64,000 nucleotides of DNA from Hyphomicrobium_A sp963776675 (GCA_963776675.1 CAVZNR010000021.1:1-64000); one strand, 5' to 3'. Positions 39,544 to 50,489 are shown, counted from the first letter of the stretch. The notes: generated by a model not told the origin, from the sequence alone. A program made the numbers and translations.

Positions 39544-39804
39544 ATGCGTCGTACCCTGTTGCTCGGTGCCGTTCTGGCGCTCGCGAGCCCGCTGATGCTC
39601 GGTCAGGCCACGGCTGCCGGCACGGTCGTTCCGCAGATGAAGGCGGCCCAGTCGGCTGCTGCGTCTGGCGCGATCGTCGAGAAGGCCGGCTGGCGCCACC
39701 GCGGCTATCACCGCTGCTGGCGCTGGGGGCGCCGTTGCACGCACCGCTGGGGCCTCGGCACGTACCGCTATCGCCGCTGCATGTGGCGCCACCGCTGCGG
39801 CTAA
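39544..39804 (+). CDS. Small secreted Arg/His/Trp/Cys-rich protein
   Basis: 86-residue protein with a clear signal peptide (cleavage near ATAAG) and a mature part whose last 36 residues are nearly all basic or aromatic, with four Cys (RHRGYHRCWRWGRRC, then RYRRCMWRHRCG). GGAGG precedes the ATG. No family recognised. Charge and cysteines would suit metal binding, DNA or envelope interaction, or an antimicrobial-like peptide; none is shown. Confidence 0.75.
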   Translation: MRRTLLLGAVLALASPLMLGQATAAGTVVPQMKAAQSAAASGAIVEKAGWRHRGYHRCWRWGRRCTHRWGLGTYRYRRCMWRHRCG

Positions 39805-39829
39805 GCTTTAGCGTCACCTGCGTTCCGCG

Positions 39830-39866
39830 CAGGGCGGCTCCGGCGACGGGGCCGCCCTGAGCTTTT
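39830..39866 (+). terminator. Terminator after the Arg/Trp-rich protein gene
   Basis: A 9-bp stem CAGGGCGGC/GCCGCCCTG (39830-39838 with 39851-39859) is followed by AGCTTTT, 25 bases after the stop codon. Confidence 0.7.
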
Positions 39867-40035
39867 CGGGGCTCGATGACGAATCGTGCCGTCAAAATGG
39901 CTCCCCAAGGCACCAAGTCACGTTCTCAACGCGACTTTGACAAAATATCGCCCTGGATGCGTGCGCTTCTAGGCGGGCGGGGACTACACCAACTGCTCTT
40001 GATTTTACAGCGCCATACGCGCCGGAGGTGTGCCC

Positions 40036-40560
40036 GTGTTCAGCGTCGACTCCACTGCCAATCCCGATCTCAACAATTCCAAGCTCAGTCCCGGGCGCGG
40101 CGGTAGCGTCGTCTCCCCGAGCCCGCGCCCTGCGTTCGAGCCGACGACGTCGACGGCGACCACGGCAGGGACCTCCGTGATCGGCAACGATCTGACGCTT
40201 CTGGGCGAGAAGATCACCATCATCTCCCAGAACAAGCTGCAGGTGGACGGCCACGTACGCGGCAACGTCCACGGCAAGCAGGTTCTGATCACCGAGAACG
40301 GATCCGTGGTCGGCATGGTGTGCGCCGAGAAGATCGAGGTGCGTGGTGCCGTGCGCGGGTCCATCCGCGCCGTTAGCGTCGCATTGCAATCGACGGCCCA
40401 GGTCGAGGGCGACATCATGCACCAGAAGCTCGCCATATCCGAAGGCGCGAAGTTCGACGGTCGCGTGCGCCGCTCCGATGACACCGCTGAGCTGATGCCG
40501 GTGCTCGATCCCGAGAAGGTCGCCTCCGCCGAGCACGCCACCGAGCCGGTCATGGGGTAG
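40036..40560 (+). CDS. Bactofilin (polymer-forming cytoskeletal protein)
   Basis: 174-residue bactofilin-type protein. A disordered 45-residue N-terminus precedes the beta-helix core (SVIGNDLTLLGEKITI, LQVDGHVRGNVHGKQVLI, KIEVRGAVRGSI, AQVEGDIMHQKLAI), which polymerises without nucleotide. GTG 40036 has GGAGG seven bases upstream; GTG 40030 is too close to it. Bactofilins localise cell-wall enzymes or stalk components in alphaproteobacteria; the local role is unknown. Confidence 0.88.
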   Translation: MFSVDSTANPDLNNSKLSPGRGGSVVSPSPRPAFEPTTSTATTAGTSVIGNDLTLLGEKITIISQNKLQVDGHVRGNVHGKQVLITENGSVVGMVCAEKIEVRGAVRGSIRAVSVALQSTAQVEGDIMHQKLAISEGAKFDGRVRRSDDTAELMPVLDPEKVASAEHATEPVMG

Positions 40561-40599
40561 CGGCGTCCGGGATCACGTCATGAAACTGCAAAGGCGCTA

Positions 40600-40621
40600 G
40601 GCGCCGCCCATGGGCGGCGCC
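40600..40621. terminator. Perfect 22-bp palindrome after bactofilin
   Basis: Positions 40600-40621 form an exact palindrome centred on CCATGG (between 40610 and 40611), 39 bases after the bactofilin stop and before the convergent small gene. As RNA it would make an 8-10 bp hairpin. No T run follows, so its role as a bidirectional terminator is uncertain. Confidence 0.5.
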
Positions 40622-40670
40622 GGCGTCTGATTCACGAAAACGTCGCGTTGGTGACTTTTGCCAACTGGCG

Positions 40671-40793
40671 CTAGCCGAATGCGACCTGCCCCAAAAGCCC
40701 GGCTACGGCGGCGATGACCAGCATACCCACGAAAAACCACGTCAAAGCATTATCGCCGTAAGACTCGATGGCATGGCTCCTTCTGCGTGACAT
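40671..40793 (-). CDS. Small single-helix membrane protein
   Basis: 40-residue protein: basic head (MSRRRSHAIESYGDN) and one helix (TWFFVGMLVIAAVAGLLGQVAFG). ATG 40793 is preceded by AAGGAGG at good spacing, which supports a real gene although no family is recognised. Confidence 0.65.
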   Translation of the reverse strand: MSRRRSHAIESYGDNALTWFFVGMLVIAAVAGLLGQVAFG

Positions 40794-41124
40794 GGCGGCC
40801 CTCCTTGGACTCCTTGTCCTCACGCTGATGTCTGCCTGTCTTGGCGGTTCTTCCCCCTCGAGAGACGGGGCGCTCCCAGCCTCTCCACTGCATAGCATCG
40901 CTGATTTGGGGGGGGCAGGGGAAGGGCTGATGTGACGGTTCAGCTGTCGCGCGCGAGTTTGCGCTGCAAGCTTGAGAGTCTTGCGCCGCGCCTACAACTT
41001 TGGAAACGGTCGCGCCGCGGCCGCGAGGCGGTGCAAAACCCGCCGCGAGCGGCGCCCGGCATGATACCGGCCGCCGCTCTGGCAATGGGTGGCCTTGGCT
41101 TCGAGCCGGCGCGCTTGGTCGGCC
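40794..41124. other. Gene-free gap
   Basis: About 330 bases. Apart from the ribosome site and presumed promoter of the 40-residue protein and a run of eight G's near 40908, I see no gene, RNA or repeat. Confidence 0.6.
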
Positions 41125-41673
41125 TCAGCGAGCCGTTTCACCGACAACCGGCAGCTCGATCGAGAAGGCGCGTTTGCCCGTATCCGCGCTCGCCTCCTCC
41201 GTCGTGCGGCGGACCTGGAGCAGCTTCACGGTGCAGGCCTCCATGGTCGTGGCGCGGATGGTTGCCTGCCCGGACGCGGCGTGCTCCGACAGCATCAAAG
41301 CCGGCGTCGCCGACAGCGATGGCTTGCGCTTCGCCACGACTTTCTTCACCGCGCAGTGCACCCGGATGCGGCTGCCCAGAAGCTCCGAGCCGTCGGCGCC
41401 GGTCTGTCCATCGTCGCGCAGAAGTTCGACGATGGCGTGGATCTTGGCCCTGAGCCCGTCGCTGATCTCGATCGTCTCGGTGTCCTCGGTGGCGGACTCC
41501 GAGCGGGGCTCCTCTGCGAACAGAGACGCCTTGGTTTCCTCAGATGATGCTTGTCTGGATGGCGTTTGCGCGGCTTGGGCGACCCCTGCACCGGGCCCCG
41601 GCAAAGCCAGCTCGTTTGCGCCGGCGGGTCCAATCGACACGACAAGCGCAACAGCGAAATAGAACGCTCTCAA
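41125..41673 (-). CDS. Uncharacterised secreted protein
   Basis: About 182 residues with an apparent signal peptide (LRAFYFAVALVVSIGPAGA), a Glu/Ser-rich linker and a C-terminal domain beginning ETIEISDGLRAKIHAIVELLRD. TTG 41673 is the likely start because it places the signal peptide at the N-terminus and GGGGG lies upstream; GTG 41727 would add 18 residues. No family recognised. Confidence 0.6.
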   Translation of the reverse strand: MRAFYFAVALVVSIGPAGANELALPGPGAGVAQAAQTPSRQASSEETKASLFAEEPRSESATEDTETIEISDGLRAKIHAIVELLRDDGQTGADGSELLGSRIRVHCAVKKVVAKRKPSLSATPALMLSEHAASGQATIRATTMEACTVKLLQVRRTTEEASADTGKRAFSIELPVVGETAR

Positions 41674-41827
41674 TTTCGTACCCCCGCAACTTTCACAGAC
41701 CACGGCCCCAAACGTGGGCCCCAACACGCAAGACCGGGACGTGAGCTAAGCATGGCGTCACTGTGGCCGCCAATCCGCGCGTCCAGCGTTTTGCACACCT
41801 ATTGCGAGTTATGCACAGCTGCGTGAG

Positions 41828-42085
41828 TCAGGCGCGGCGGGTGAGCCCGAGCACGAACAGCAGCACGATGGCGCCGAGCGTGGCGGCGATCAGGTTGCCG
41901 AACGTCGAGGCGGGAATGATGCCCAGGCGCGGCAGGATGAGCCCGCCGATGCAGGCGCCGATGATCCCGATCACGAGGTTGCCGACGAAGCCGTAGCCGT
42001 AGCCTTCGACGATTCTCCCTGCGAGCCAGCCGGCGATGGCGCCGATCAGGATCCAGCCGAGGAGCGACATGGGTTCGAGTACCAT
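41828..42085 (-). CDS. GlsB/YeaQ/YmgE stress-response membrane protein
   Basis: 85-residue three-helix protein of the transglycosylase-associated (GlsB/YeaQ/YmgE) family: GWILIGAIAGWLAGRIVEG, then GFVGNLVIGIIGACIGGLIL and a final helix. Members are small envelope stress proteins of unclear biochemistry. It appears to be monocistronic. Confidence 0.88.
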   Translation of the reverse strand: MVLEPMSLLGWILIGAIAGWLAGRIVEGYGYGFVGNLVIGIIGACIGGLILPRLGIIPASTFGNLIAATLGAIVLLFVLGLTRRA

Positions 42086-42288
42086 TGGAGCCTCTGAAAC
42101 GGTTGTGCGGACCTATTCTGTCGTCTCCGGCGTGTTTGAGTAAAGCGCCGCGCGCAGACAGAGCAAAAAGTTCCGTGGGGGATCAGAGCAAATTTTAGCT
42201 ACCAAGTTCTTGCCGCAGCTTAACGAGGCGCCCATGTGCGAGCTTGCACGCGGTCATTGCGTGCAAGGCCCGAAGATGGAGGTTGCTG

Positions 42289-42588
42289 ATGATCGGGACA
42301 CGCGCGCTTGCCTGTTGCCTGGCACTCGCCGGCCTTAGCAGTGGCCATGCCGAAGCCCGCATCGTCTGCCGGGAGGGGTATCAGGTCGTCAACGGCCAGG
42401 AGATCGCGACGCCCTACTGCGCCGACAACTACGTCGCGGAGGTCGCGCGCCAGCACGGGTTCAAGGTCAGCAACGAGGCGGTCCGCAACAATCCGTCATT
42501 GAAGAATAAGGTCTGCCGCTATATCGGCAGCGACATTCGCATCAAGCATGATTGCGACGTCGACCACGGCCCCGATGCCGGCTGGTAG
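42289..42588 (+). CDS. Uncharacterised secreted protein with four cysteines
   Basis: 99 residues: a signal peptide (ALACCLALAGLSSGHA) and a mature domain with four Cys (VCREGYQ, TPYCADNY, KVCRYIG, KHDCDVDHG) that could form two disulfides. ATG 42289 has GGAGG six bases upstream. No family recognised. Confidence 0.7.
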   Translation: MIGTRALACCLALAGLSSGHAEARIVCREGYQVVNGQEIATPYCADNYVAEVARQHGFKVSNEAVRNNPSLKNKVCRYIGSDIRIKHDCDVDHGPDAGW

Positions 42589-42775
42589 GCGCTGCAGGTG
42601 CCCTCGCGCCCCTTGTGCTGCTTGCACGCATAGTGCGATGCTCGGGCGAATTGGGGGATCGGGTCGGGCCCGCTCGGCAGCCTCAAGTCCATTGCGTAGC
42701 GCGTGACCCACACTGGCCCCATTTGCAGTGTGGTGTCGTCTCGACGCGCACAAGTTGGCGTGTAGGCCGTTGCAC

Positions 42776-43498
42776 ATGTGGGCACTTCTCGCGTTCGTAT
42801 GGGAGGCCATCCGCGCTCTCAATGTCAGCCTGGGGCTCGCCCGCGCGCTCCTCGGGCTTGGCTTGGGCGTCGCCATCTTCCACTTCTACGCGCCGGCCAG
42901 GGACTACCTCGCGTCGAAGGGCGTCGAGGGGCTTCCCGATGTTCCGGGCATGTGGCTCGCACTCGCCTTCGGCGCCCTATTCCTGATCTGGCATCTGCTG
43001 CGCTACGCCGTTGCGCTCCAGCGCGGTGCCAAGCCGGTTCTGGCGCTGAGGATCCTCGACCCGAGCGAGCGCTACGAGACCTACGTGGCGCTCGGGAACC
43101 GCTTGCTGCGTCTCTATCATGTCGAGCTTCAGAACGCCTCGCGCTCGATCCCCGCGCGCCGCACCAGCGTCTCGCTGGAGTGCTACCGGCTGGCGGGTGA
43201 CAAGCGCAAGGTGGACATCCGCTCCAAGCTGAAAGTGGCCAACTCGGACGCCGAGGAGGTCGACTTGAAACCGCGCGGCCGCGTCGTGTTCGAGCTGTGC
43301 GGCGTGGAGGCGATCGGCGACGAGGCGGCAGCTGCGGCCGAGCCGCGCGACGGCCAGACGTTCTCCATCGTTCCCCTCGGCTGTGGGACCGTGCGGCTGC
43401 TCGCCGAGGCGGCCAATGCGCCCGCGCTCGAGGCGAACTACACGCTCTATGTCGATCAGCGCGGCACCATGACGATCAAGCCGCAGACGGCCGCGTGA
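42776..43498 (+). CDS. Uncharacterised membrane-anchored protein
   Basis: 240 residues: two N-terminal helices (about 19-40 and 62-82) and a soluble, mostly beta-rich domain (residues 100-240) with regular strands such as RLYHVELQNASRS and RVVFELCGVEAIGDE. It resembles an immunoglobulin-like fold in pattern only. The start at ATG 42776 is chosen because it opens directly on the first helix. Function unknown. Confidence 0.65.
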   Translation: MWALLAFVWEAIRALNVSLGLARALLGLGLGVAIFHFYAPARDYLASKGVEGLPDVPGMWLALAFGALFLIWHLLRYAVALQRGAKPVLALRILDPSERYETYVALGNRLLRLYHVELQNASRSIPARRTSVSLECYRLAGDKRKVDIRSKLKVANSDAEEVDLKPRGRVVFELCGVEAIGDEAAAAAEPRDGQTFSIVPLGCGTVRLLAEAANAPALEANYTLYVDQRGTMTIKPQTAA

Positions 43499-43592
43499 GG
43501 CGCGCGCCTTCGCACCTTTGGATCGCTCTTTTCTGCCGGGGGCGTCGGGCTGCTGGCGGACGATGGTTTGTCCGCGACGTATCCGCCCTTCG

Positions 43593-43970
43593 TCAGTCGG
43601 GCGGCGCCATCACCAGGATGGCGAGCACGAGCGAAGCCAGCATGACGGACGCGAGTGACAGGCCCGTCAGGCAATCGATGATCCAGCGTCGGGTATTGCG
43701 CACGCCCGCGGCAAGGCGGGGGCTCTTTAGAATGCGCACATGCCATGCAAGGACCAGCACCCAGGTACGTATCGCCGCTTGAAGCGTCGCCCTGGACCGG
43801 GCGCGCACGGCCGACAATCGACGGCGCTTTACAGGGAGAACAATGCCGATCTCGGCCAGCATTGCACGGCCGTTCCTGGCGTCGCGCTCCACCAGCGCAG
43901 CCCCCAGCTCGAGCTGGCTAAGCTGAGCGGCCAACTCGGGTCGCAACCGACGCAGTGTGACCGTCGACAT
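43593..43970 (-). CDS. Uncharacterised small membrane protein
   Basis: 125-residue frame with a basic N-terminal half (LRRLRPELAAQLSQLELGAAL) and a C-terminal helix (LSLASVMLASLVLAILVMAPPD). The start at 43970 is the first ATG giving a plausible product. No ribosome site or family is clear. Confidence 0.4.
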   Translation of the reverse strand: MSTVTLRRLRPELAAQLSQLELGAALVERDARNGRAMLAEIGIVLPVKRRRLSAVRARSRATLQAAIRTWVLVLAWHVRILKSPRLAAGVRNTRRWIIDCLTGLSLASVMLASLVLAILVMAPPD

Positions 43971-44253
43971 GGAAAACGCCAATGCTGGATCACGGGTGAG
44001 CGCGTAGTGTGCGCCCCCGCGCGGGCCCCGGCAATGGATTGCTGCAGTGATGCACACCGAAACTTGTCGGCGCGCGCGAGCGGTCGCTGCCTGCGATCCA
44101 TGGACCGCGCCGTCGCGAGCGATCCGATTACACCGTGCGGGTGCGCTCTTGCGGACGGCTTATTGGCACCGACGCGTGCGATTGGGGCATCGCTTAATAA
44201 TTTCGATACGGCCCTCGGGCATGCTGTCTGCAAACCAAAGGAGACAGGTCAGC

Positions 44254-44463
44254 ATGTTCGAACCAGAGGAAGCCGTCGCCCGATTCTTTCCCGTCGGCAC
44301 ACGGTACGATCAAAATCAGGCGAAGCGGCTCATCGACTGGCTGGATAGCTGCGGCTACCGGCTCGTCCATAAGGATCAGGCCGCCGCCATCCAATCCCTG
44401 GAGTTGTCAGCCGAAAGCTTGCGAGCCCTGGTTCCGCCGGCGCCGCGCCGCAAGTCGGCCTGA
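44254..44463 (+). CDS. Uncharacterised small soluble protein
   Basis: 69-residue protein (FEPEEAVARFFPVGTRYDQN, LIDWLDSCGYRLVHKD). AAAGGAGA precedes the ATG by 9-10 bases. It appears to be a compact helical domain. No family recognised. Confidence 0.6.
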   Translation: MFEPEEAVARFFPVGTRYDQNQAKRLIDWLDSCGYRLVHKDQAAAIQSLELSAESLRALVPPAPRRKSA

Positions 44464-44582
44464 GACGGAAGCTCTAAGGGCGGGCTCGGTGGGTGATCGC
44501 CGACAATTCAGTGACGAGGATTGTACCGACGACGCGCGCCTCAGTGAGACGCGCGATAGCTGTGCAATTTTGTTCGGAAAGT

Positions 44583-44658
44583 TGGTGGAGCCGAGCGGGA
44601 TCGAACCGCTGACCTCGTGAATGCCATTCACGCGCTCTCCCAACTGAGCTACGGCCCC
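44583..44658 (-). tRNA. tRNA-Ala (anticodon GGC)
   Basis: 76-nucleotide cloverleaf on the minus strand: acceptor GGGGCCG with GGCTCC, D-loop AGCTCAGTTGGGAGAGC, anticodon stem CGTGA/TCACG enclosing ATGGCAT (anticodon GGC), T-loop GGTTCGATCC and an encoded 3' CCA. The anticodon reads GCC and GCU alanine codons. Confidence 0.96.
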
Positions 44659-44822
44659 GACCGTTGGGATCTTGCAGAAACCGCAAGGGGCGCGATCTGG
44701 CGCCCCGAGCAGTGGGCCTGATTAGGGCCTTCGTCGCCAAACTGCAAGGGCGAAGTTGGGCTCGGCCGCCGCCGGGTCGGCGGTGAGCAGCCGATCCCGC
44801 GATCGGGCCGCAGGCGAGCGCT

Positions 44823-45194
44823 TCAGCGCTCCTCCTCGCCCTCGGCGACCGGTCCGATGATGTTGGACACGTCACCGCCCTCCTCCTCCTCTTCCTCGAG
44901 GAAGGTCTCGTCGGCGTCGTCGTCCACCGTGTCGTCCGTCTCCACGTCGGCGAGCTCGTCGGCTGCCTCCGCTTCGTCCCCGGCGGCGGCCGGAGCGAAC
45001 TCCTCCTTCTTGGGCTTGCGCGGCGCCTTCACCTCCGGCACCACCGCCGCGACCGGCGTCGGCGAGGAGGCGATCACATATGCCGATCCGCAGATGGGGC
45101 AGGTGATCGGGCTGCGGGCCAGATCGTAAAAGCGGGCGCCGCACTCGCCGTTCTGGCAGGTGCGCTTGGTTCCGCGGTCTTGCTTGGTCGCCAT
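44823..45194 (-). CDS. TIGR02300-family (FYDLN acid) protein
   Basis: 123 residues. The N-terminal zinc-ribbon-like part has CQNGECGARFYDLARSPITCPICG (two Cys pairs) and the rest is strongly acidic with runs of Glu. This is the alphaproteobacterial TIGR02300 family, function unknown. It lies upstream of and divergent from aroA, its usual position. Confidence 0.9.
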   Translation of the reverse strand: MATKQDRGTKRTCQNGECGARFYDLARSPITCPICGSAYVIASSPTPVAAVVPEVKAPRKPKKEEFAPAAAGDEAEAADELADVETDDTVDDDADETFLEEEEEEGGDVSNIIGPVAEGEEER

Positions 45195-45385
45195 GAGCCA
45201 ACCTTGAGAATAGAGGGGGGAATTTCTCGCGATCTGCCACATGCCCCAGAGGTTGTCAAAAGCAATCCTGAGGGCGGGGGCCGCTCGCCCCGCCCGGCGG
45301 CGTTGACAGGGGCGGCGTGCCTCGGCTCTATGCCGGCCAGCCCCCGTGCCGCTGCGGGTCCGCCGCGCTGGAGCCCGATACCAAG

Positions 45386-46729
45386 GTGTCCTCCCAAACC
45401 GTCCTCGCCCCCCGCCCTTTGAGCGCACGCGCCAGCGGTCCGCTCCAGGGGCACATCCGCGTTCCCGGCGACAAGTCGATATCGCACCGGGCGCTGATGC
45501 TGGGCGCACTCGCCTCGGGCACAACGCGTATTTCCGGCCTCCTGGAGGCCGAGGATGTGCTCAACACGGCCAAAGCCCTGCAGGCGCTGGGCGCGCTGAT
45601 CGACAAGACGGGCGATCAATGGTGCGTGAAGGGTCGCGGCGTCGGCGGATTGCGCGCCCCCGAGGCCCCGCTCGACTTCGGCAACTCCGGCACCGGCACA
45701 CGGCTCATGCTCGGCGTGATCGCCGGCAACGACGTGTCCGTGCGGCTCGTCGGCGACGCTTCCTTGAGCAAGCGGCCGATGGCGCGCGTCCTTCTCCCCT
45801 TGAAGCAGATGGGGCTGGAGGTCGAGGGTGATCGCGACCGGCTGCCGCTCGACGTGCGCGGGTCTTCGACGCTCGTGCCCATCACCTACGCGCTTCCCGT
45901 GCCGTCGGCGCAGGTCAAGAGCGCCATCCTGCTCGCAGGCCTTGGGGCCACCGGCGCGACCACCGTGATCGAGAGCGAGCCGACGCGCGATCACACCGAG
46001 CGCATGCTCAGGTTCTTCGGGGCGCAGGTGCGCACGGCTCAAAAGGACGGCAAACAGCACATCACGGTGATGGGCGACGCGGAGCTCATCGGTCGCGACG
46101 TCACCGTGCCGGGCGATCCGAGCTCGGCTGCGTTTCTCGCTGCCGCCGCCCTCATCGTGCCCGGCTCCGACGTGACCATTGAGGGCGTGCTCGTGAACCC
46201 GACGCGCACCGGCCTCTATCAGACGCTCAAGGAGATGGGCGGCGACATCGCGCTTCTTAACGCGCGCGAGCAGGGCGGCGAGCCCATCGCCGACATCCGC
46301 GTGCGCGCCTCCAAGCTCAAGGGCGTCACCGTGCCGGCAGAGCGCGCGCCCAGCATGATCGACGAGTACCCGGTCCTCGCCGTTGTCGCCGCCTTCGCCG
46401 AGGGCGAGACGCGCATGGAGGGCCTCGCCGAGCTCAAGGTGAAGGAAAGCGACCGGCTCGCCGCAACCGTCGCCGGGCTCATCGCCAATCGCGTTGCGGC
46501 GCGGGCCGAAGGCGATACGCTGATCGTCGTTGGCGCCAAGAGCGTGCCGGGCGGCGGCGTGGTCGAAACGCACCTCGACCACCGCCTGGCCATGGCGTTC
46601 CTTACGCTCAGCCTGGCGAGCGAGCGCCCGGTGACGGTCGACGACACGACGATGGTGGCGACGAGCTTTCCCGAGTTCTGCGCGCTGATGGAAATCCTGG
46701 GGGCAACATTCTCAGCGGGGGGAACATGA
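45386..46729 (+). CDS. aroA: 3-phosphoshikimate 1-carboxyvinyltransferase (EPSP synthase, class II type)
   Basis: Sixth step of the shikimate pathway: transfers enolpyruvyl from PEP to shikimate-3-phosphate. Class II motifs are all present: GDKS, SAQVK, RDHTE and NPTR. The segment FGNSGTG carries Gly where the well-known CP4 enzyme has Ala. The start is uncertain: the frame is open from GTG 45317; GTG 45386 fits the family N-terminus better. It overlaps cmk by four bases. Confidence 0.92.
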   Translation: MSSQTVLAPRPLSARASGPLQGHIRVPGDKSISHRALMLGALASGTTRISGLLEAEDVLNTAKALQALGALIDKTGDQWCVKGRGVGGLRAPEAPLDFGNSGTGTRLMLGVIAGNDVSVRLVGDASLSKRPMARVLLPLKQMGLEVEGDRDRLPLDVRGSSTLVPITYALPVPSAQVKSAILLAGLGATGATTVIESEPTRDHTERMLRFFGAQVRTAQKDGKQHITVMGDAELIGRDVTVPGDPSSAAFLAAAALIVPGSDVTIEGVLVNPTRTGLYQTLKEMGGDIALLNAREQGGEPIADIRVRASKLKGVTVPAERAPSMIDEYPVLAVVAAFAEGETRMEGLAELKVKESDRLAATVAGLIANRVAARAEGDTLIVVGAKSVPGGGVVETHLDHRLAMAFLTLSLASERPVTVDDTTMVATSFPEFCALMEILGATFSAGGT

Positions 46730-47352
46730 TTATCGCCATCGACGGCCCCGCCGCCTCCGGCAAGGGCACACTCGCCAGGCGCATCGCGCAAGCTTGGGGG
46801 CTGCCCTGCCTCGACACCGGGCTCCTCTACCGGGCGGTGGCGCGCGACGTGGCCATGCGCGGCTTCAAGCTCGGCGACGCCTGGGCCGCATTGGCGCTGG
46901 CCCGCAGCCTCGACCCCTCCACGTTGGAGGATGCCGGCCTGCGCATGCCGGGCGCCGGCGAGGCGGCCTCCATCGTCGCCGGCATGCCGGCGGTCCGTGC
47001 AGCCCTCCTCGATTACCAGCGCGGCTTCGCCGCCCAAGCCGGCGGCGCCGTCCTCGACGGCCGCGACATCGGCACCGTCGTCTGCCCCACGGCCGACGCC
47101 AAGGTCTATGTGACGGCCCGGCCCGAGGTGCGGGCCTGGCGCCGCTTTGCCGAGCGCCAGGAGCAGGGGTTGTTCGTCACCTATGACGGGGTCCTGGCGG
47201 ATATTCAGCGCCGGGACGCCCGCGATTCGGGCCGCGAAAGCGCTCCCATGCGCCCCGCCCCCGACGCCGACTTGCTCGAAACGTCGGACTTGGATATAGA
47301 GGCGGCATTCGAAGCCGCTGTCGGATTGATCAAGAGGAAGATCGGCCGATAG
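46726..47352 (+). CDS. cmk: Cytidylate kinase
   Basis: 208-residue NMP kinase that phosphorylates CMP and dCMP. The P-loop GPAASGKGT is at residues 7-15, and the CMP-binding region has DTGLLYRAVA and DGRDIGTVVCP. It is translationally coupled to aroA and upstream of rpsA, the conserved aroA-cmk-rpsA order. Confidence 0.95.
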   Translation: MIIAIDGPAASGKGTLARRIAQAWGLPCLDTGLLYRAVARDVAMRGFKLGDAWAALALARSLDPSTLEDAGLRMPGAGEAASIVAGMPAVRAALLDYQRGFAAQAGGAVLDGRDIGTVVCPTADAKVYVTARPEVRAWRRFAERQEQGLFVTYDGVLADIQRRDARDSGRESAPMRPAPDADLLETSDLDIEAAFEAAVGLIKRKIGR

Positions 47353-47354
47353 GA

Positions 47355-47369
47355 CGCCCCAAAGGGGCG
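47355..47369 (+). terminator. Weak hairpin after cmk
   Basis: A 6-bp stem CGCCCC/GGGGCG with an AAA loop directly follows the cmk stop. It may cause partial termination or be an RNA processing point ahead of rpsA. Confidence 0.35.
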
Positions 47370-47553
47370 CTCCAAATTCGCGTTGGCGGGCATAAGCCCA
47401 TCGCAGCGGTTTTCCGACCCAGCATCACATGAGCCGGCAGGAGACTGTCCGACCACGCTTCCCGTGGCGGAGGTCTCGCACCGTCTTGAGACATAACCGA
47501 GGCCGTCGCGCGACGGCCCGCAACACAACGCCTATCAAGGAGCCGCTTTCCGC

Positions 47554-49335
<1,782 letters not shown>

Positions 49336-49371
49336 CCGGCGCGCGCCATTGCGTGCTAGGCTTGAAATAAG

Positions 49372-49404
49372 GCGCGGCGGGATCTCCCGCCGCGCTAACG
49401 TTTT
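49372..49404 (+). terminator. Intrinsic terminator after rpsA
   Basis: An 11-bp perfect GC-rich stem (49372-49382 with 49385-49395) is followed shortly by TTTT at 49401-49404. Confidence 0.85.
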
Positions 49405-49494
49405 GAAGAGGCTCACCGCCAACTGACTATTGAACGCCTCTACAAGCTTGCCTACCCTCTGAGAGTGAGAGGCAGTTAAGGCCGGAGAGCTCGC

Positions 49495-50458
49495 ATGACG
49501 ACTGACACCGACACGCTGCTCGATCGCCGTCGTTTGCGCCGCCGCTTGTCGCTGTGGCGCGCGCTTGCGGTTGCCGCCGTCGTCATCGCCCTGTTCGTCG
49601 TTGGCTCGTCGGGCGACCAGCTGTCGGAAGCGCTGGGCGAGCAGCAGATCGCCCGCGTCGCCATCGAGGGCACGATTCTAGAGAACCGCGAGCAGCTCGA
49701 GCTCCTCAAGCGCATCGGCGACGCCGAGAACGTCAAAGGCGTGCTCGTATTCGTGAACAGCCCCGGCGGCACCACGACGGGCGGAGAGGCGCTCTTCGTC
49801 GCCCTGCGCGATCTCGCCAAGAAGAAGCCCGTGGTGGCCCAGTTCGGCACCATCGCGGCTTCCGCCGGCTACATCGTCGGGCTGGGCTGCGACTACATCG
49901 TCGCCCGCGCCAATACCATCACCGGCTCCGTCGGCGTCCTCATCCAATGGCCCGAGGTGAGCCAGATGCTCGACAAGATCGGGGTCAAGTTCAACGAGAT
50001 CAAAAGCGGCCCGCTCAAGGCCGTGCCGTCGCCGTTCGAGCCGCTCGAGCGAGGAGGGCACGGCGGTCACCAAGACGATGATCGACGAGGGCTTCCGCTG
50101 GTTCCTGTCCCTGGTCGAGACGCGCCGTCATATCAAGCCCGACACGATCCCCGGCCTCGTGCAGGGGCGCGTCTTCCTGGGCCAGGAGGCCTTGAGCCTG
50201 AAGCTGGTAGATGCAATCGGCGGCGAGGACCAGGCGGTGGCGTGGCTGCGCAAGGAGCACAAGGTCAGCAAGGACGCCAAGGTTGTCGACTGGAAGCCAC
50301 AGTCTGCCGGCGGTTTTGGCTTCTGGAGCTCGGCGGGGTCGGTTGTGAATGGCCTGTTTGGCCAATCCTACGTTGGCCAAATGCTGGCCCGCGACCCGTC
50401 TCTGGCTACACTCGGTCTTGACGGACTGGTCTCGGTTTGGCACCCTTCGGAAAATTAA
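49495..50458 (+). CDS. sppA: Signal peptide peptidase SppA (S49), one +1 frameshift
   Basis: Membrane-anchored serine protease that degrades cleaved signal peptides. It has an N-terminal anchor (residues 22-40), the substrate strand NSPGG, the catalytic Ser in GTIAASAGY and the Lys in KSGPLK. Near 50044-50050 (CCGCTCGAGCGAGG) one base too many breaks the frame; removing it gives PFEPLSEEGTAVTKTMIDEG and a continuous 320-residue protein. The short form without an N-terminal duplicate domain is the SppA36 type. Confidence 0.9.
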
Positions 50459-50489
50459 GAGATTACAGTTATTTGCTCCGGGGCCAGCG

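Noticed and set aside
44583..44658. Integration site at tRNA-Ala
   Set aside because: No integrase or repeated tRNA end is nearby, and genes on both sides are not phage-like.
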